From positions 18,479,501 through 18,543,500 of the forward strand of contig CM062218.1 of NCBI GenBank assembly GCA_031216445.1: a stretch of DNA of 64,000 nt, read 5' to 3'. This document shows positions 46,950 through 57,376 of the stretch, one piece after another. The notes beneath the pieces were generated by a model. It was given only the letters and a program-made list of their open reading frames with translations. It was not told the origin of the DNA and made no database searches. Source of the DNA: Lateolabrax maculatus (lineage: Eukaryota > Chordata > Actinopteri > Acropomatiformes > Lateolabracidae). Position 1 is the first letter of the stretch, and each line of letters opens with the position of its first letter. Made by a program: the position numbers and the translations under genes.

Positions 46950-47400
46950 ATCTGTGTCTAGGATGGAGTGATGTTCTTCTCAGTTGGTTTTATATTATTG
47001 TTAGTGACCAAATTGCAATCTGTTTTGGTTGTTTTAATAAACAGAAAGCATACAGTGGATATACTGTATGTGAATTCAACCTTGGAGCTTATCTCTAAAA
47101 GTACAAGAATGTCATCCACATATCTGCAATACAGTCTGAAGTTTGATAAGTGTGTTTCTTTATCACACGGTTTTATAATCAGTGTTCAGTCATTAAGTAT
47201 TTATTTTATACTTTTTGGTCCAAATAATTGTACAGTTTTTATTAACATGTCTTGTATAGTAGCTGTGGGATGTCATCTTATTTTCTCTTTAAAAAACCTG
47301 GTTGGTCTCGTTCGTGATTCTGTGTTTATAGGGGGACTGGGCAAGGCAAATTGTTGCATGGAACCGCATATATATGTTTTTACAAAGTAAGATTGAGGTA
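46950..47400 (-). mobile_element. Degenerate Penelope-like reverse transcriptase fragment
   Basis: The minus strand at about 47040-47140 reads YCRYVDDILVLLE, the RT catalytic motif in the form typical of Penelope-like elements, followed by a FTYSIS-like block. Upstream on that strand a degraded SP motif is visible near 47340. Stops and shifts elsewhere show it is dead. A small remnant persists in copy 3 near 58220-58275 (GGTGACCAAATTGCAATCT). Confidence 0.45.
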
Positions 47401-47737
47401 AAAATTTGTGAAAATCAACATGTTCGTTGTGACGGTGCATGCTCCATTTCTGGTACCTGCGTTCTCCACTGTGATCATGTGGCGGAATGTGTGTTGTGAT
47501 CTGATTCAGGATCCATAGAAGAGCTGTTTGATGTGTTTACTTGTAGAAGTGATGTGGTCTTACATGAACACTGTTATCTGATAACTGGTTATTTCACATG
47601 AGAGATATTCGTATGTGTGTTTTGTCTGTACTCTTCTCTTCATGGTGAAGTGGATGGGGCTGTGTTAGAAAAAGGTAATGTCTGGTGTTTAACAACATAA
47701 GAATCAGAAAAATGATTTGTGTGGTTGTGTGTTGCAG

Positions 47738-48237
47738 CTGTGTCCTACATCGTAGAACATCCTGCAGCTGGAGTGATCGCTGAGCTGATCAGGATCATCG
47801 ATGAAGGGGAGGTGGAGGTTTTTATTATTCTGGACAATGATGATGAACCTGAGGATGAGGCTGTCCTTCCTGCACGCTATCACGATGACTGGACTGAGGG
47901 GACTGAATCTTCTGACTGGCTGGATACCAGTTATGACACCCTGTCATCTGAGGAAGAAGATGAAGATCAGACAGGGATGATGAAGAGTGTGATGAAGAGG
48001 ATGAGGATGACAGCATCAGACCTCTTCTCTTCCAGGACCTACCACCCTTTGAGTCTGAGCCCTGGAGTTCCCTCTTTGACCACGAGAGGTCTGAAGAGTC
48101 GACCACGTCGTCGTCTGGCCTCGACTCCTCCAGGAAGAGGAGCAGGGAGGACAGTGATGAAGAGCAGCTTCCTGCTAAGAGGCCCAACAGGAGTTGAGAG
48201 GACAGCCTCAGCGAAGAGGAAAGCCCTGAGGAGCTGA
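47738..48237 (+). CDS. Gene X copy 2, exon 2 (acidic), with an apparent frame change
   Basis: The acceptor GTGTTGCAG joins exon 1 in phase. The first frame encodes AVSYIVEHPAAGVIAEL, IRIIDEGEVEVFIILDND, then acidic SSDWLDTSYDTLSSEEEDED. From about 47961-47975 the protein-like reading moves to the minus-one frame: DDEECDEEDEDDS, RPLLFQDLPPFESEPW, SSRKRSREDSDEE, AKRPNRS, stopping at 48195-48197. The first frame instead runs on as Met/Arg/Ser-rich sequence to 48237. Either this copy carries a one-base indel, or a short feature (intron or frameshift) bridges the frames. The basic C-terminus suggests a nuclear protein. The family is unknown. Confidence 0.5.
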
Positions 48238-49094
48238 TTTCTGGCCTCAGCCAGGAAGCCGAGGTGGTTTGACGACAGCGAATCAGATTAGGATCGTCGT
48301 CCATCTGGAAACAGTCACGTTTGGTGGCTGGATTTTTCTTTGTAGCCTTTGCGTCTTGCAGGGCTGGCAGAGCCCTCGGTAGCGTCTTGCACCAGGGCCT
48401 CTCTGTATCCGGAGGCTGGTTTCTTACTTTGTAGCCTTGAGGGCTGCTGTCTGTGTCAAGCAGAGCTGGCGAAGCCCAAGATAGTCTTAGCATCCAAAAC
48501 CCTAAATATAATATAACTTAATATAATAAAATGCATATGTTATTCTAACCCTAAAATAAAATACAGCATAATCTGTATAAATCCTAAACTATAATAAAGT
48601 AAAATATATATTAAAATTAGATTTATTATCCATAAAAATAATGTCACAGTCACATGGTAGTTACTTGTCCTATGATTGGTTATCAAATGTCAAGAAGGCG
48701 GGTCTTATCTAATATGACCCTGTCAGGGAAGACGACGAGGGGGCAGAGAGAGAGAGAGAGAGAGAGAGGAGGAGGAAGAGGAGGAGGAAGGAACTAAAAA
48801 CAGAAGGAGTTGGCATGCTGCAGAGCAAAAGCTTCATCCCTGAAGTCGTCAGTGTACAGTCGGTGACATAAGAGGAGTGAGACGACATTACGGGGGACGA
48901 GTCCAACTGACACTTCATCTTTCTTAAGAGTCAGCAGCTGATGGGACCCTAACTTCTCCAGTACTACCTGTGCCGGGACAACTATATCATCAGAAATATA
49001 GGAGATAGACAGCCTGTCCTCCCAGGCCTGGTTTCAGGAGAGGGACCCTCCTGCTGATCCAGGTCCATCTTTATCTCTGCTCCTTTGTGTCGAC
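48238..49094. other. Gene X copy 2 distal region
   Basis: GTAGCCTTTGCGTCTTGCAGGGCTGG and GGGCCTCTCTGTATC are shared with 58757-58830. The part from about 48423 to 49128 is absent in copy 3. It holds an AT-rich block and (GA)n at 48747-48770. No firm exon. Confidence 0.45.
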
Positions 49095-49237
49095 AGGAGC
49101 CAGCTGAGGTGTTTGACTGAAATATCTCAACTGGCTCCTACATGTGCCATGCTGGCCTGAGGTTCAGTGGCTTCATGCTGATAGAAGGAGCCAGGGATAA
49201 AAACAGAAACAATAACCGTGAAGTGAATGTAGGAGCC
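49095..49237. repeat. Conserved hairpin-forming block
   Basis: Two nested inverted repeats: AGGAGCCAGCTGAG (49095-49108) with CTCAACTGGCTCCT (49126-49139), and GGCTCCTACAT (49133-49143) with ATGTAGGAGCC (49227-49237). The portion from 49133 recurs apparently unchanged at 58834-58967. An open frame (MCHAGLRFSGFMLIEG...) crosses it in both copies, ending near a GTAAGG donor in copy 2. Confidence 0.6.
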
Positions 49238-49463
49238 GCTCTACCACCTGAGCTCCTGCCATTCACATCATGTGGGAGAAAAGGTAAGGACAAGATTCTG
49301 ACTTACAGGAGTCTTTATATAAAGACACAGGAGAATTTCTTCTCTTTATTACTGAGATGAAGTTGACTTTAGGAGGCACAGGTATGGAAATCATTCATAA
49401 CATCATCAAAGAGTCTTTAGGCACTGTCATTAGTAATTCGCTCTTTCTTTGCTGACTCTGTAG

Positions 49464-49606
49464 GATGTGTTGAGAGAGAAGACTCAACATTCCTGCAGCA
49501 CATCCAGAGTTTCCACAAGGACGAAGAATAAACGCTCACTCCGGACCAGGTCAGAAGGACGACTGAGGACAGGACAAGACGGAGAGCATGTGGTGTTTCA
49601 GTCAAA
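49464..49606 (+). CDS. Gene X copy 2, candidate exon 3
   Basis: 143 bases between TCTGTAG and GTGAGTAAG. In the most protein-like frame copy 3 reads VEREDSTFLQHIQSFHDDEEE, LTLDQIRRTTEDRTRRR, while copy 2 hits a TAA after FHKDEE. Another frame (DVLREKTQHSCSTSRVS...) is open in both and stops at the exon end. The spacing and splice sites support an exon. Which frame is used, and whether it joins exon 2, is uncertain. Confidence 0.4.
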
Positions 49607-50655
49607 GTGAGTAAGCCCTTTATTAGGACTGCAAAAGTAGCCATAGGGACACAAAGTCGTGCTAAGCTAAAGATAGCATTACATACTGTATGTTGATGAT
49701 ATGATATCAAATATTCACCGGTTGTTTCTGATGTCAGGGCAGTACTCCTGTGTCTCCCGTTGCACCCGAGACTGGACGTCAACCAGCAGATCAGTCCCGG
49801 CACCACGGCAGCCCACTGAACACTTCTGCACCAAACCTGCTTCCAGACCTCGCCGGAGGGGTTCGATCCCTAAACGCCCCCTCTTCATTTGACTCAAAGG
49901 CACTAACAGAAGTTTTTACCATGTGATTTTGAACACTTTGGTAAATATAACTCATGTAATATAATGATGTAAAGATAATACTGATGATTTGTCCATATCA
50001 ACCATCCATATATGAGTTGTTGTTGTGGTTTATAGGCACCAATTATTTTACCTACAATGTTTCCATGTACTTTGTACTTTTCCCTATTTGGTTTGGTGTT
50101 TGATACAATAAAACAAATGACAACATCTAAACTGATCCAGTGTTCTGTGAGATCCTTTACCCTCAGTGATGTTGGGTTAACATCACACCTCTTAAATACT
50201 GAATCCACTGCAGATGTCACAATATTTGTATTGGCTAAAATGTTTCTAAAAAAGTTACCTGGATGACTTTGTAAAACCAAGAACAGATGATTCTACATCA
50301 CATTTCTATCAAAATAAGTGTGGAGAAAAACAAAGCTAATTAGAAGTTTGGAATCACATTTTGTGTTCATGTATATCATTTATAATGTGTATGAGACTCA
50401 TACAGCTGCCATGTTTGATCTGTAGTGTCACGTCCTTTATTACATTCTTGTGTACCAAACACTGGCTTAAGGTTCATATGTGAGTCCTCTCAATACTGGT
50501 GTTTTCACTGTCTGTCCCACTGCCCCCTCTAGAGGACATGTGGTGGTAATGACACTGCGGTTCAGGACATTGTGACACTGAGAGTTACAATTATTCAAAC
50601 TGTTCAGGGGGGAGGAAGAGGCAACAAAGTTTAATCTGTGGACCCTGTTATAAAT
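49607..50655. other. Right end of the first tandem unit
   Basis: Homologous in patches to 59277-60090: the start of a further possible exon after CTGATGTCAG near 49738, then GATCCAGTGTTCTGTGAGATC, and AGACTCATACAGCTGCCATGTTTGATC. Homology ends near 50430. Confidence 0.5.
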
Positions 50656-50752
50656 TAGCCTGGCATCGCCAGACTAATTCGCATATGTGTATCAGTGTGG
50701 AACCTTTCAGTTCATTTTTGATTTCCAAAGGGCATAACCAACCAATCAGCAA
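50656..50752. mobile_element. Truncated TAGCCTGG-type MITE end
   Basis: TAGCCTGGCATCGCCAGAC...TTTCCAAAGGGCATAACCAACCAATCAG matches the left end of the 38560 element, then stops where the Ty3/gypsy fragment begins. Confidence 0.65.
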
Positions 50753-51900
50753 CAACATTTCTGTAGTCTTAACTTCATGCACTGTAGGCATGCTGGGACT
50801 GTATGAAAAGACTTGTGGATTGTAACCAAAAGTTGGTGGTGGGTGTCAATCACAACTGGTTTGCTGTAGATGTAGTCATAAAACTTGTAACAACCAAAGA
50901 CGACTGCTAGCAACTCCTTCTCTATTTGTGCGTCTCTTGTCTCTGTTTGGGTCAGTGCGCGTGATGCATATTCCACAGGTTCGCCATCTTGGAGGCAGGC
51001 AGCTCCTAGACCATACTGTGATGCATCACAGGTGAGAGTCACTGGTTTTTGCACATCGTAGTAGTGAAGCACAGGTGGGCTGGTGACACATGTTTTGAGC
51101 TTGTAAAAAGCATCCTGTTGGTGCTCCAGACCACATCCTTGTGCTGCGTCTGGCGTAGTGGTGTTGACAGTTCACTTAGGTTTGGGATGAATGTACCTGG
51201 GTAATTAATCATTTCTAGGAAGCGTTGGAGAGCTGACTTGTCTTCTGGAGGTGACATTTCACTAACTGCTGTGATTTTTGTGGGATCTGCTTTAAGTCCT
51301 TTGTCTGTGAACACGTGTCCAACGTAGCTTACCTCCTTGAGCCTGAATTTGCATTTTTTGCGTTGAGCCTGAGCTTTACCTGTCTGGCTCGATCCAACAC
51401 TTTCTTCATGTTTTTGTCATGCTCCTCAATTAAATTGCCTTGGCAGATTATATCATCCACGATGATGACGTATGGGTATCCAGCAAAGATTTGTTCCAAA
51501 GCTCTTTGGAAAACTTCTGACGCAGTGTTAGTGCCGAAGGGCATCCTCAGGAACTTGAATCTCCCAGAAGGAGTTGTAAATGTTGTGTGGAGAGATGAGG
51601 GATCATCCAATTTGATTTGCAAGTAGGAGCTTTTTGCTTTGAGGACAGAGAAGATAGTAGCGCCTGACACCTGTGCTGCTACCTCCTCCACTGTGCGCAT
51701 GGGATGGTGAGGGTGCATTAATGCCTTATTCAGGTCTTTTGGATCTATGCAGATGTCAACGTCATCAGTCTCTTTTTTATGCGTGGCAACCATGACCATT
51801 TTTATGCGTGACAGAGACCCATTCTGTGGGCTCGTCCACTGGTTCAATCACTTTTAGAGCTTGCATTCTCTGGAGCTCTTGTTTGACAATACTGTTACCT
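50753..51900 (-). mobile_element. Ty3/gypsy retrotransposon pol fragment, broken
   Basis: The minus strand encodes, in order from 51847, an RT core (ICIDPKDLNKAL, FKFLRMPFG, a VDD catalytic-loop motif), the RT end with the KADPTKI block, and an RNase H start (TCDASQYGLGA, EYASRALT, IEKELLAVVFG) to about 50753. It is split over at least three frames. The first catalytic Asp of RT appears replaced by Lys (VLKAKSSY where VLDAKSGY is usual). No gag, integrase or LTR is seen nearby. It is an old dead fragment, annotated only. Confidence 0.85.
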
Positions 51901-51909
51901 ACCTATAAA

Positions 51910-52462
51910 AGAAATAATTTACCTAAACTGAGGTATCTCTGTGGAATTGAACTGTATACATTTATTTGGTTATTTTTAAAAAAATATAAAGCACCAGTTA
52001 ATACCTCTTTGTCTGTCTTGTTACAAATTAAAGACTAAGTTGTGTGTGCAATACATGACCAAGCCTTATATCCTGTGTTGATCATAAAAAAATCTCACTT
52101 TGTTCCTCAGTTGAAAACGACAGAATTTACCTCAGAATCATTGCAGCGTTCAGCAAGCTACGTAGCTGACAACCTCATTAATCAGATCGTCACAATACAA
52201 CGACATGTTAAAACATCATAGGTCACCATAAATATAAAGTGCAGCGTCTTTACTGATTAACGTTAGTTATGTTGTGGGCCCAACATTAGCTAGATAGCTA
52301 GTTAATTGCTGCACTGAGTCTGAAAGACATTTTGCCGTTTTGAAGTGAAGAACAGCGGCCGGCCCTGTTACAGACGCTGTGGAAAATATCGTGAAATACT
52401 TTGTTGTGAGTTAGCTAGTTAATGTCAGTTTTGTTTTCTTTGCTTCTTCAGCAGACATGGAA
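51910..52462 (-). repeat. Right arm of the ~0.6 kb inverted repeat
   Basis: Reverse complement of 37600-38210: AACTGAGGTATCTCTGTGGAA, ACAGCGGCCGGCCCTG and GCTTCTTCAGCAGACATGGAA appear in inverted order. Confidence 0.75.
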
Positions 52463-52924
52463 ATCAACAGTGTTACGACACGGTAAAAACACTTTATATG
52501 AGTGCTGTGTGACGCGACTAACTTCTGCTTTTGCAGAGGACGTCAGCTGAGTGAGCGGTCCTTCAATGTGGACCAGGACACATTTGTGTTCACACTGCTG
52601 AAAGAATGTAGCCACATCCACATCTGAATGCAGATGTCAGTGTGTCCTCAGTCCGTCTAGGGTGCATTCACAGCTGTACTTAGAGCTGTCCACTTGTGAT
52701 CGGATCACCCAGGACGGATGTTAATGCAGGTCTGAACAGGGCCTTAGTAATCTGTACCTGTATTTAACAGTTTCAATAAAGATTGAAAGAAGAAAAGAGT
52801 GAATGCTGTCAGTATAATGACAGATACCAACCATAATGTCATACAACTGTATTTATACTGTATGTGTTTATTCCAAAAGGCAGACATACGCAGAACTATG
52901 ATTGAACTTTTGTTTGACTGATTG
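52463..52924. other. Spacer before the second tandem unit
   Basis: Unique to this unit up to about 52780, then homologous to 40045 onward. No exon is supportable. Confidence 0.5.
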
Positions 52925-52930
52925 TTTATT
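52925..52930 (-). terminator. Poly(A) signal, coiled-coil gene copy 2
   Basis: AATAAA on the minus strand, in the same place as in copy 1. Confidence 0.5.
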
Positions 52931-52964
52931 TGATTGTATTTGATTTTGGATGTATTTGGATTAG

Positions 52965-53120
52965 CCGAATTTGAATGTCTTTGGTTTGTGGGGGAAACCT
53001 GAGTACCAGGAGAAAACCCACGCAGACACAGGGACAACATACAAACTCCACACAGAAACAAGATGGAGGTGTTTCTGTGAGGCTGCAGCGCTGACCACTG
53101 AGCCACTGTGCTGCCCATGG
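52965..53120. repeat. Dispersed fish repeat, 3' UTR of copy 2
   Basis: Same block as 40225-40365, here retaining the fuller TGACCACTGAGCCACTGTGCTGCCC end. Confidence 0.6.
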
Positions 53121-53389
53121 GGGCGGGGGGTGGAGGTTAGGGTGAGGGTAATGGAGGGGGTAATGGACGGAGGGTGGTAAGAGGGGGTGAGGGAACTGGA
53201 GGAGGGTGGAGGGGGTAATGGACGGAGGGTGGTAAGAGGGGGTGAGGGAGATGGAGGAGGGAATGGATGGAGGGTGGTAAGAGGGGGTGAGGGAGATGGA
53301 GGTTGGGTGGTAAGAGGGGGTGAAGAAGATGGAGGAGGATAGAGGGTGGAAAGAGGGACGGGGTGAGGGAGACAGAGGAGGGGTGGAGA
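53112..53389. repeat. Minisatellite, 3' UTR of coiled-coil gene copy 2
   Basis: About seven irregular units of the same 36-base family as 40372-40545, so expanded by roughly 100 bases. Confidence 0.8.
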
Positions 53390-53391
53390 GG

Positions 53392-54702
53392 TTAGGGGGG
53401 AGGTTGAGGGAGCTGCTGTTGTCCGACCTGAGACGAACAACCAGCAGCCTCCTCCACCTCACTGTCGCTGTCGCACTTCTTCTTCTTGTGCATCCAGCTC
53501 ATAAAACCCTTCTTCTCCATCTTTTTCATCTCTGTCTTCACCTCTTTTTCTTCATTTTTCATCTCCGTCTTCTCTTCCTTTTCTTTCTTTTTCATCTCTG
53601 CCTTCTCTTCCTTTTCTTTGTTTTTCACCTCCCTCTTTTCTTCCTTTTCTTTCTTTTTCATCTCAACCTTTTCTTCCTTTTCTTTCTTTTTCATCTCTGC
53701 CTTCTCTTCCTTTTCTTTCTTTTTCATCTCCCTCTTTTCTTCCTTTTCCTTCTTTTTCATCTCAGTCTTTTCTTCTTTTTCTTTGTTTTTCATCTCCACT
53801 CTCTCTTCCTTTTCTTTCTTTTTCATCTCATCTTCTTCACTTGTCTTTTCCTCCACCTTTGTCTGTCCAGTCTTTGTGTTGTCCCTGCGAGACCAGAAGC
53901 GTCTGCTCTTCTCTTCTTTCAGACAGAGCTCCAGTTCGTTCTTCTCCTCCTCCACCTGTTGTACTCGTGTCTCCCAGCTCTGTTCTTTCTCAGCCAGGTC
54001 CTGTCTGAACTTCTCCTGCAGAGCTTGGTATTTCGTCTGCCAAGCTTTGTCGCTCTGGAGAAATTCCTGTCCGTTGCTCCACAGATGGTTTGTGGCCTCT
54101 GTGAGCCTCTGGGAGAGTTTGTCGTTGTCCTTCTTGAGATTCAGGACTTCATCGTCTCTCTGCTTCAGTTTATTCTGCAGTTCGTTCTGCAGCATGATGC
54201 TGTTCTGACTCTCTGACACGGCCTTGGCGGTTTGCTCTGCACGTTGTTTTTTATCTGCCTCCAATCTTGCTGCCAGGTCGATGTACTCCTTCTTGTTGAG
54301 GCGCTGCTTGGTCTCCAGCTGCTCCATCTGGATTACGATACTGGTCTTGAAGTGGGAGATTTGTTCCTTGTACTTTGTAATGGTCTCCTGGCTCTTTTTG
54401 TTTTCAGCTTCAAACTGACTCTCCCTGGTCTGTAGAAGCTGCTCCAGCCTGCTTATTTCTTCTTGAGCAGTCTCCTTCTCCAAAAGTAAATTGTCTAAGG
54501 AAGAGGCATGGAGCGACATGTTGTATACTTGCTCTTTCAGGCGACGGTTCTCCTGGTGAGCTTTATCAAGAGCTGCTTTCAGACGCTGGATGTCTGAGGG
54601 GGGTTTTGGACGGCCCTGAGGAACATCGTCAACAAACCTCACCCTTTTCTTTGGTTTCTGTCTTCGTTCCATGGCACTGTCTGTAGTAGACTGAAAAGGC
54701 AT
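53392..54702 (-). CDS. Coiled-coil protein with RVxF motif and 11-residue repeats, copy 2
   Basis: Again 436 codons, intact and collinear with copy 1. By eye I find three amino-acid changes (Asn to Lys in RPNPPS, His to Tyr in QVHNMS, Asn to Thr in HFKNSI) and a few silent ones, so the coding identity is above 99%. The RVRF motif, the coiled coil, all 11-residue units and the acidic/Gln-Pro tail are unchanged. The equal number of 33-bp units in both copies contrasts with the two non-coding minisatellites, which differ. It lies head to head with decayed gene X copy 3. Confidence 0.8.
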   Translation of the reverse strand: MPFQSTTDSAMERRQKPKKRVRFVDDVPQGRPKPPSDIQRLKAALDKAHQENRRLKEQVYNMSLHASSLDNLLLEKETAQEEISRLEQLLQTRESQFEAENKKSQETITKYKEQISHFKTSIVIQMEQLETKQRLNKKEYIDLAARLEADKKQRAEQTAKAVSESQNSIMLQNELQNKLKQRDDEVLNLKKDNDKLSQRLTEATNHLWSNGQEFLQSDKAWQTKYQALQEKFRQDLAEKEQSWETRVQQVEEEKNELELCLKEEKSRRFWSRRDNTKTGQTKVEEKTSEEDEMKKKEKEERVEMKNKEKEEKTEMKKKEKEEKREMKKKEKEEKAEMKKKEKEEKVEMKKKEKEEKREVKNKEKEEKAEMKKKEKEEKTEMKNEEKEVKTEMKKMEKKGFMSWMHKKKKCDSDSEVEEAAGCSSQVGQQQLPQPPP

Positions 54703-54706
54703 GTCG

Positions 54707-54896
54707 AAGACTGTAGTGGTCTGTAGCAGACTGTTGTGGTCTGTGGTAGACTGTAGTGGTCTGTAGCAGACTGTAGTGGTCTGTGGTAGACTGTAGTGGT
54801 CTGTAGCAGACTGTTGTGGTCTGTGGTAGACTGTAGTGGTCTGTAGCAGAATGTTGTGGTCTGTGGTAGACTGTAGTGGTCTGTGGTAGACTGTGG
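54707..54896. repeat. 20-bp minisatellite upstream of coiled-coil copy 2
   Basis: About 9.5 units, including CTGTAGCAGA variants absent from copy 1. The putative intron is exactly 100 bases (five units) longer than in copy 1. Confidence 0.9.
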
Positions 54897-55006
54897 TTGT
54901 GTGAAGATGGTCTCTGTAGTAGATCCTTCTTGACTGTGGTACACGACACTTGTTTGCAGTTGACAGGAGATAATGTGACCCTGTTGGGATTCTGAGGTCT
55001 ACTTAC

Positions 55007-55036
55007 TGGTGTTCTGTGAGTTCTAGAATCCAGCAT
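55007..55036 (-). CDS. Possible upstream coding exon of coiled-coil copy 2
   Basis: Encodes MLDSRTHRTP, then GTAAGT, with acceptor CCTTTTCAG ending at 54691; identical to the copy 1 arrangement. Confidence 0.35.
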
Positions 55037-57123
55037 CAAAGCGCTGCTTCCATTCCGCTGCCTTCTGACAGCTTTTTTTTTTTCATTTCCTGTAGAGCTG
55101 AAAAGTGGGAGGAGTTATTCCAGGTTCCTGAAATTCATTCATTTTTCCTCTCATGGACAATGTCAGCTGACTGCAGTTGAAGCTCTTCTATAGTTTGGAT
55201 CTGCATGAAACTCTCCTGGTTGAAACTCCTCATTGTGGATTAAAGCTAAAGATTAAACTGTTGGGAAACTGATTACCCTATAATCTGCATTTAAAATGTA
55301 TTCACTTCTGATTCTGGGTCAATTTTAATGAATTCAGCAGCTGTAGCTGTATTCTGAATTCACCTCAGCTATGATTCACACCTTCCTTTCCATAGCAACA
55401 GCAGCCAATCATGGGTATTTTGACCCCTCCGCCAAAGTGACAGAGAAAAAAACCTCCATAGAAATAAAATTCTAAAAAAGTTAAAATTGTTTATTTGTCA
55501 CTCATCTCACAGTGAGGATGAAGGAGGTGTGGGTGAAGGCCAACAGCTCCTCCACAGCTCCATATCCAGCTGTTTTCACTGAGCCATGCCCACCTTCAGC
55601 TATCCAATCACAGGTGAAAGATTTGATTTAAATCCCTCTCCTAATTAAACTCCGTCCACGTGTTCTGTTTAACTCAGAAATACGTCAAATTACTGAAGCT
55701 AAAGACGTTCCAACTGTAACTCTGACTCTGTCTTGCCTCACAACCATCAAGTTTAGGTGTTTTCTTCAGCATTAACACTAATCCAGCCGAGAGTTGAATG
55801 CTTCCATGGTTACGGAGCAAACAAGAACTGCAGTAGCTGATGCATCACGACTCTTCATGCTGCGTATTAAATAAAAATGTAAAAACATAGCCCACCTGCT
55901 GCATGGTAACATACTTCCTGCATGCTTCTCCCAATGCATGATGGGAACTGCAATGCCACAACTCAGGACATGTTTATCCCAAATAGATTTCACTTTTAAT
56001 ACTTTAATATTAGCTTTACTGCAAAACGCAGCTAACAAGTCATTATATACAGTACTAGAAAATGCATTTCCTGTAGAAGATGCGTCTGAGTGCTTACAGC
56101 TGAAATAAATTGCAAAACATTGCTGACAATGCAGAATGCAAAATAAATTTGCCTGAAAAATATGAAAGCCTTAATGTATTGCACTGCACTGATAAACTTT
56201 TATAGTCTTGTGACCCATTTAAAGTTTAAATAAAGTCTGTGGCTGAAAGTATGCAGAACCTCAAAGTGCTGCTGAATCAGCGTTTACACTAATCATAATC
56301 GCTGTCCAAGGTGCTGATCCTCGGACCCCCAGGCAAGTTGCAGGAGCAGTCCGAGGAACTCGCACTGACGTGCAGGATTTGATGTGACTGATTCTATAAC
56401 AAGTCATGCTTTTACAAGGCTGCTCCGTCCCGCTGTCAGAGAGGGAGCGCTGCAGAGCGGACACTGTCTGGCTGTTCATTCCACTGTGGAACATATGCTA
56501 ACATGCTAGCCTAGCCTAGTGTGTGCTGATGAAGGGTACGGCCTCTTCTTGGCACGAAACCAACCCCCCAATTACATTACAACACATCATCCAAAGTGTG
56601 TGTGTGTCAATAGACTATAAACTAATCTATTAACTCTACTATATACAGTGGAAACAGTGCTAAAATAAAACAATACAACAATAACATGACATTCACAATA
56701 GTAGTCAATGAATTAGATAAAGATAATCATATGTAAAATAGACTATGTCAAGGTAACTATTTGTCACATCCAGAGATGTTGTTTTAATTATTTATTTATT
56801 TTGTTTATTTTTTATTTACACATACATTTTTGTTTATATACAATATAGAATTTAGAAGCAAATGTGAGGGAGAATTGCTTAAAAACCCTCCAGGGACTTT
56901 AAAAGTGGATCCAGGCAGAATATTACTGGAAATAATTAAGTTAAGAAAACACAATGTATTTATACCTCATAACTCATAAATAAGCATTATTGGTCTGTTG
57001 GAGAAGTGATTTCAGGGCTCTTCTGAACTGCTGTGTAGACAAATTCAGAAAGTAGAATGGCAAAGAATTCCATAATTGGGACCCTCACAGGCTATTAACC
57101 TAAGATAGGGAAGAAAGGGAATG
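55037..57123. other. 5' flank between coiled-coil copy 2 and gene X copy 3
   Basis: Homologous to 42093-42975 and then to 44405-45190. It lacks the LINE and the (TA)n run of the first unit. The interval 56015-56515 is unique to this unit. No exon is supportable. Confidence 0.55.
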
Positions 57124-57376
57124 GGGGGGGACCTGACGCCAGTTGACCTGCAAAGCCTGAAGCGCCGGAAAGCTTCTGGAAAAAGGAGCTTGTTGGAGAA
57201 GCGAACCAGTGTAAAACTGAGAGAAGAGGACTCTAAGTGAACCAGTGAACTAGTGGAGAAATGCCTGAGGACATTACGAAAACAAACATAAATTGTTGGC
57301 GACTGGGCCATGTTTTTATAAAATGCCTAAAATCTATATTTTTATGTAACCATGGAGCAATGGCATGATTAGAAGC

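Larger units (their letters stand above)
45604..47737 (+). other. Gene X copy 2 intron 1
   Basis: It contains two diverged tandem copies of a segment (45905-46110 and 46510-46725, sharing GTCGAGTTGAATGGTTTTATAC and GTTGTAGCTATTGTTGATAA), two YY1-like motifs, a CRE palindrome and a Penelope-like fragment. Confidence 0.6.

Noticed and set aside
49123..49398. Minus-strand frame MATFAVLIKGLLTLT... opposite gene X exon 3 (also at 59123-59398)
   Set aside because: Shadow of the plus-strand exon-like sequence; no splice or promoter support on that strand.
52926..53462. Minus-strand Pro/Ser-rich open frames (178 and 159 codons) downstream of coiled-coil copy 2
   Set aside because: They read through the 36-base 3' minisatellite. 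The length is set by repeat number, and the coiled-coil stop codon precedes them.
54629..55039. Minus-strand 136-codon frame (TTDHYSLPQTTTV repeats) upstream of coiled-coil copy 2
   Set aside because: It is a translation of the 20-bp minisatellite. The unit is not a multiple of three, and copy 1 has a different, shorter version. Better explained as leader or intron.
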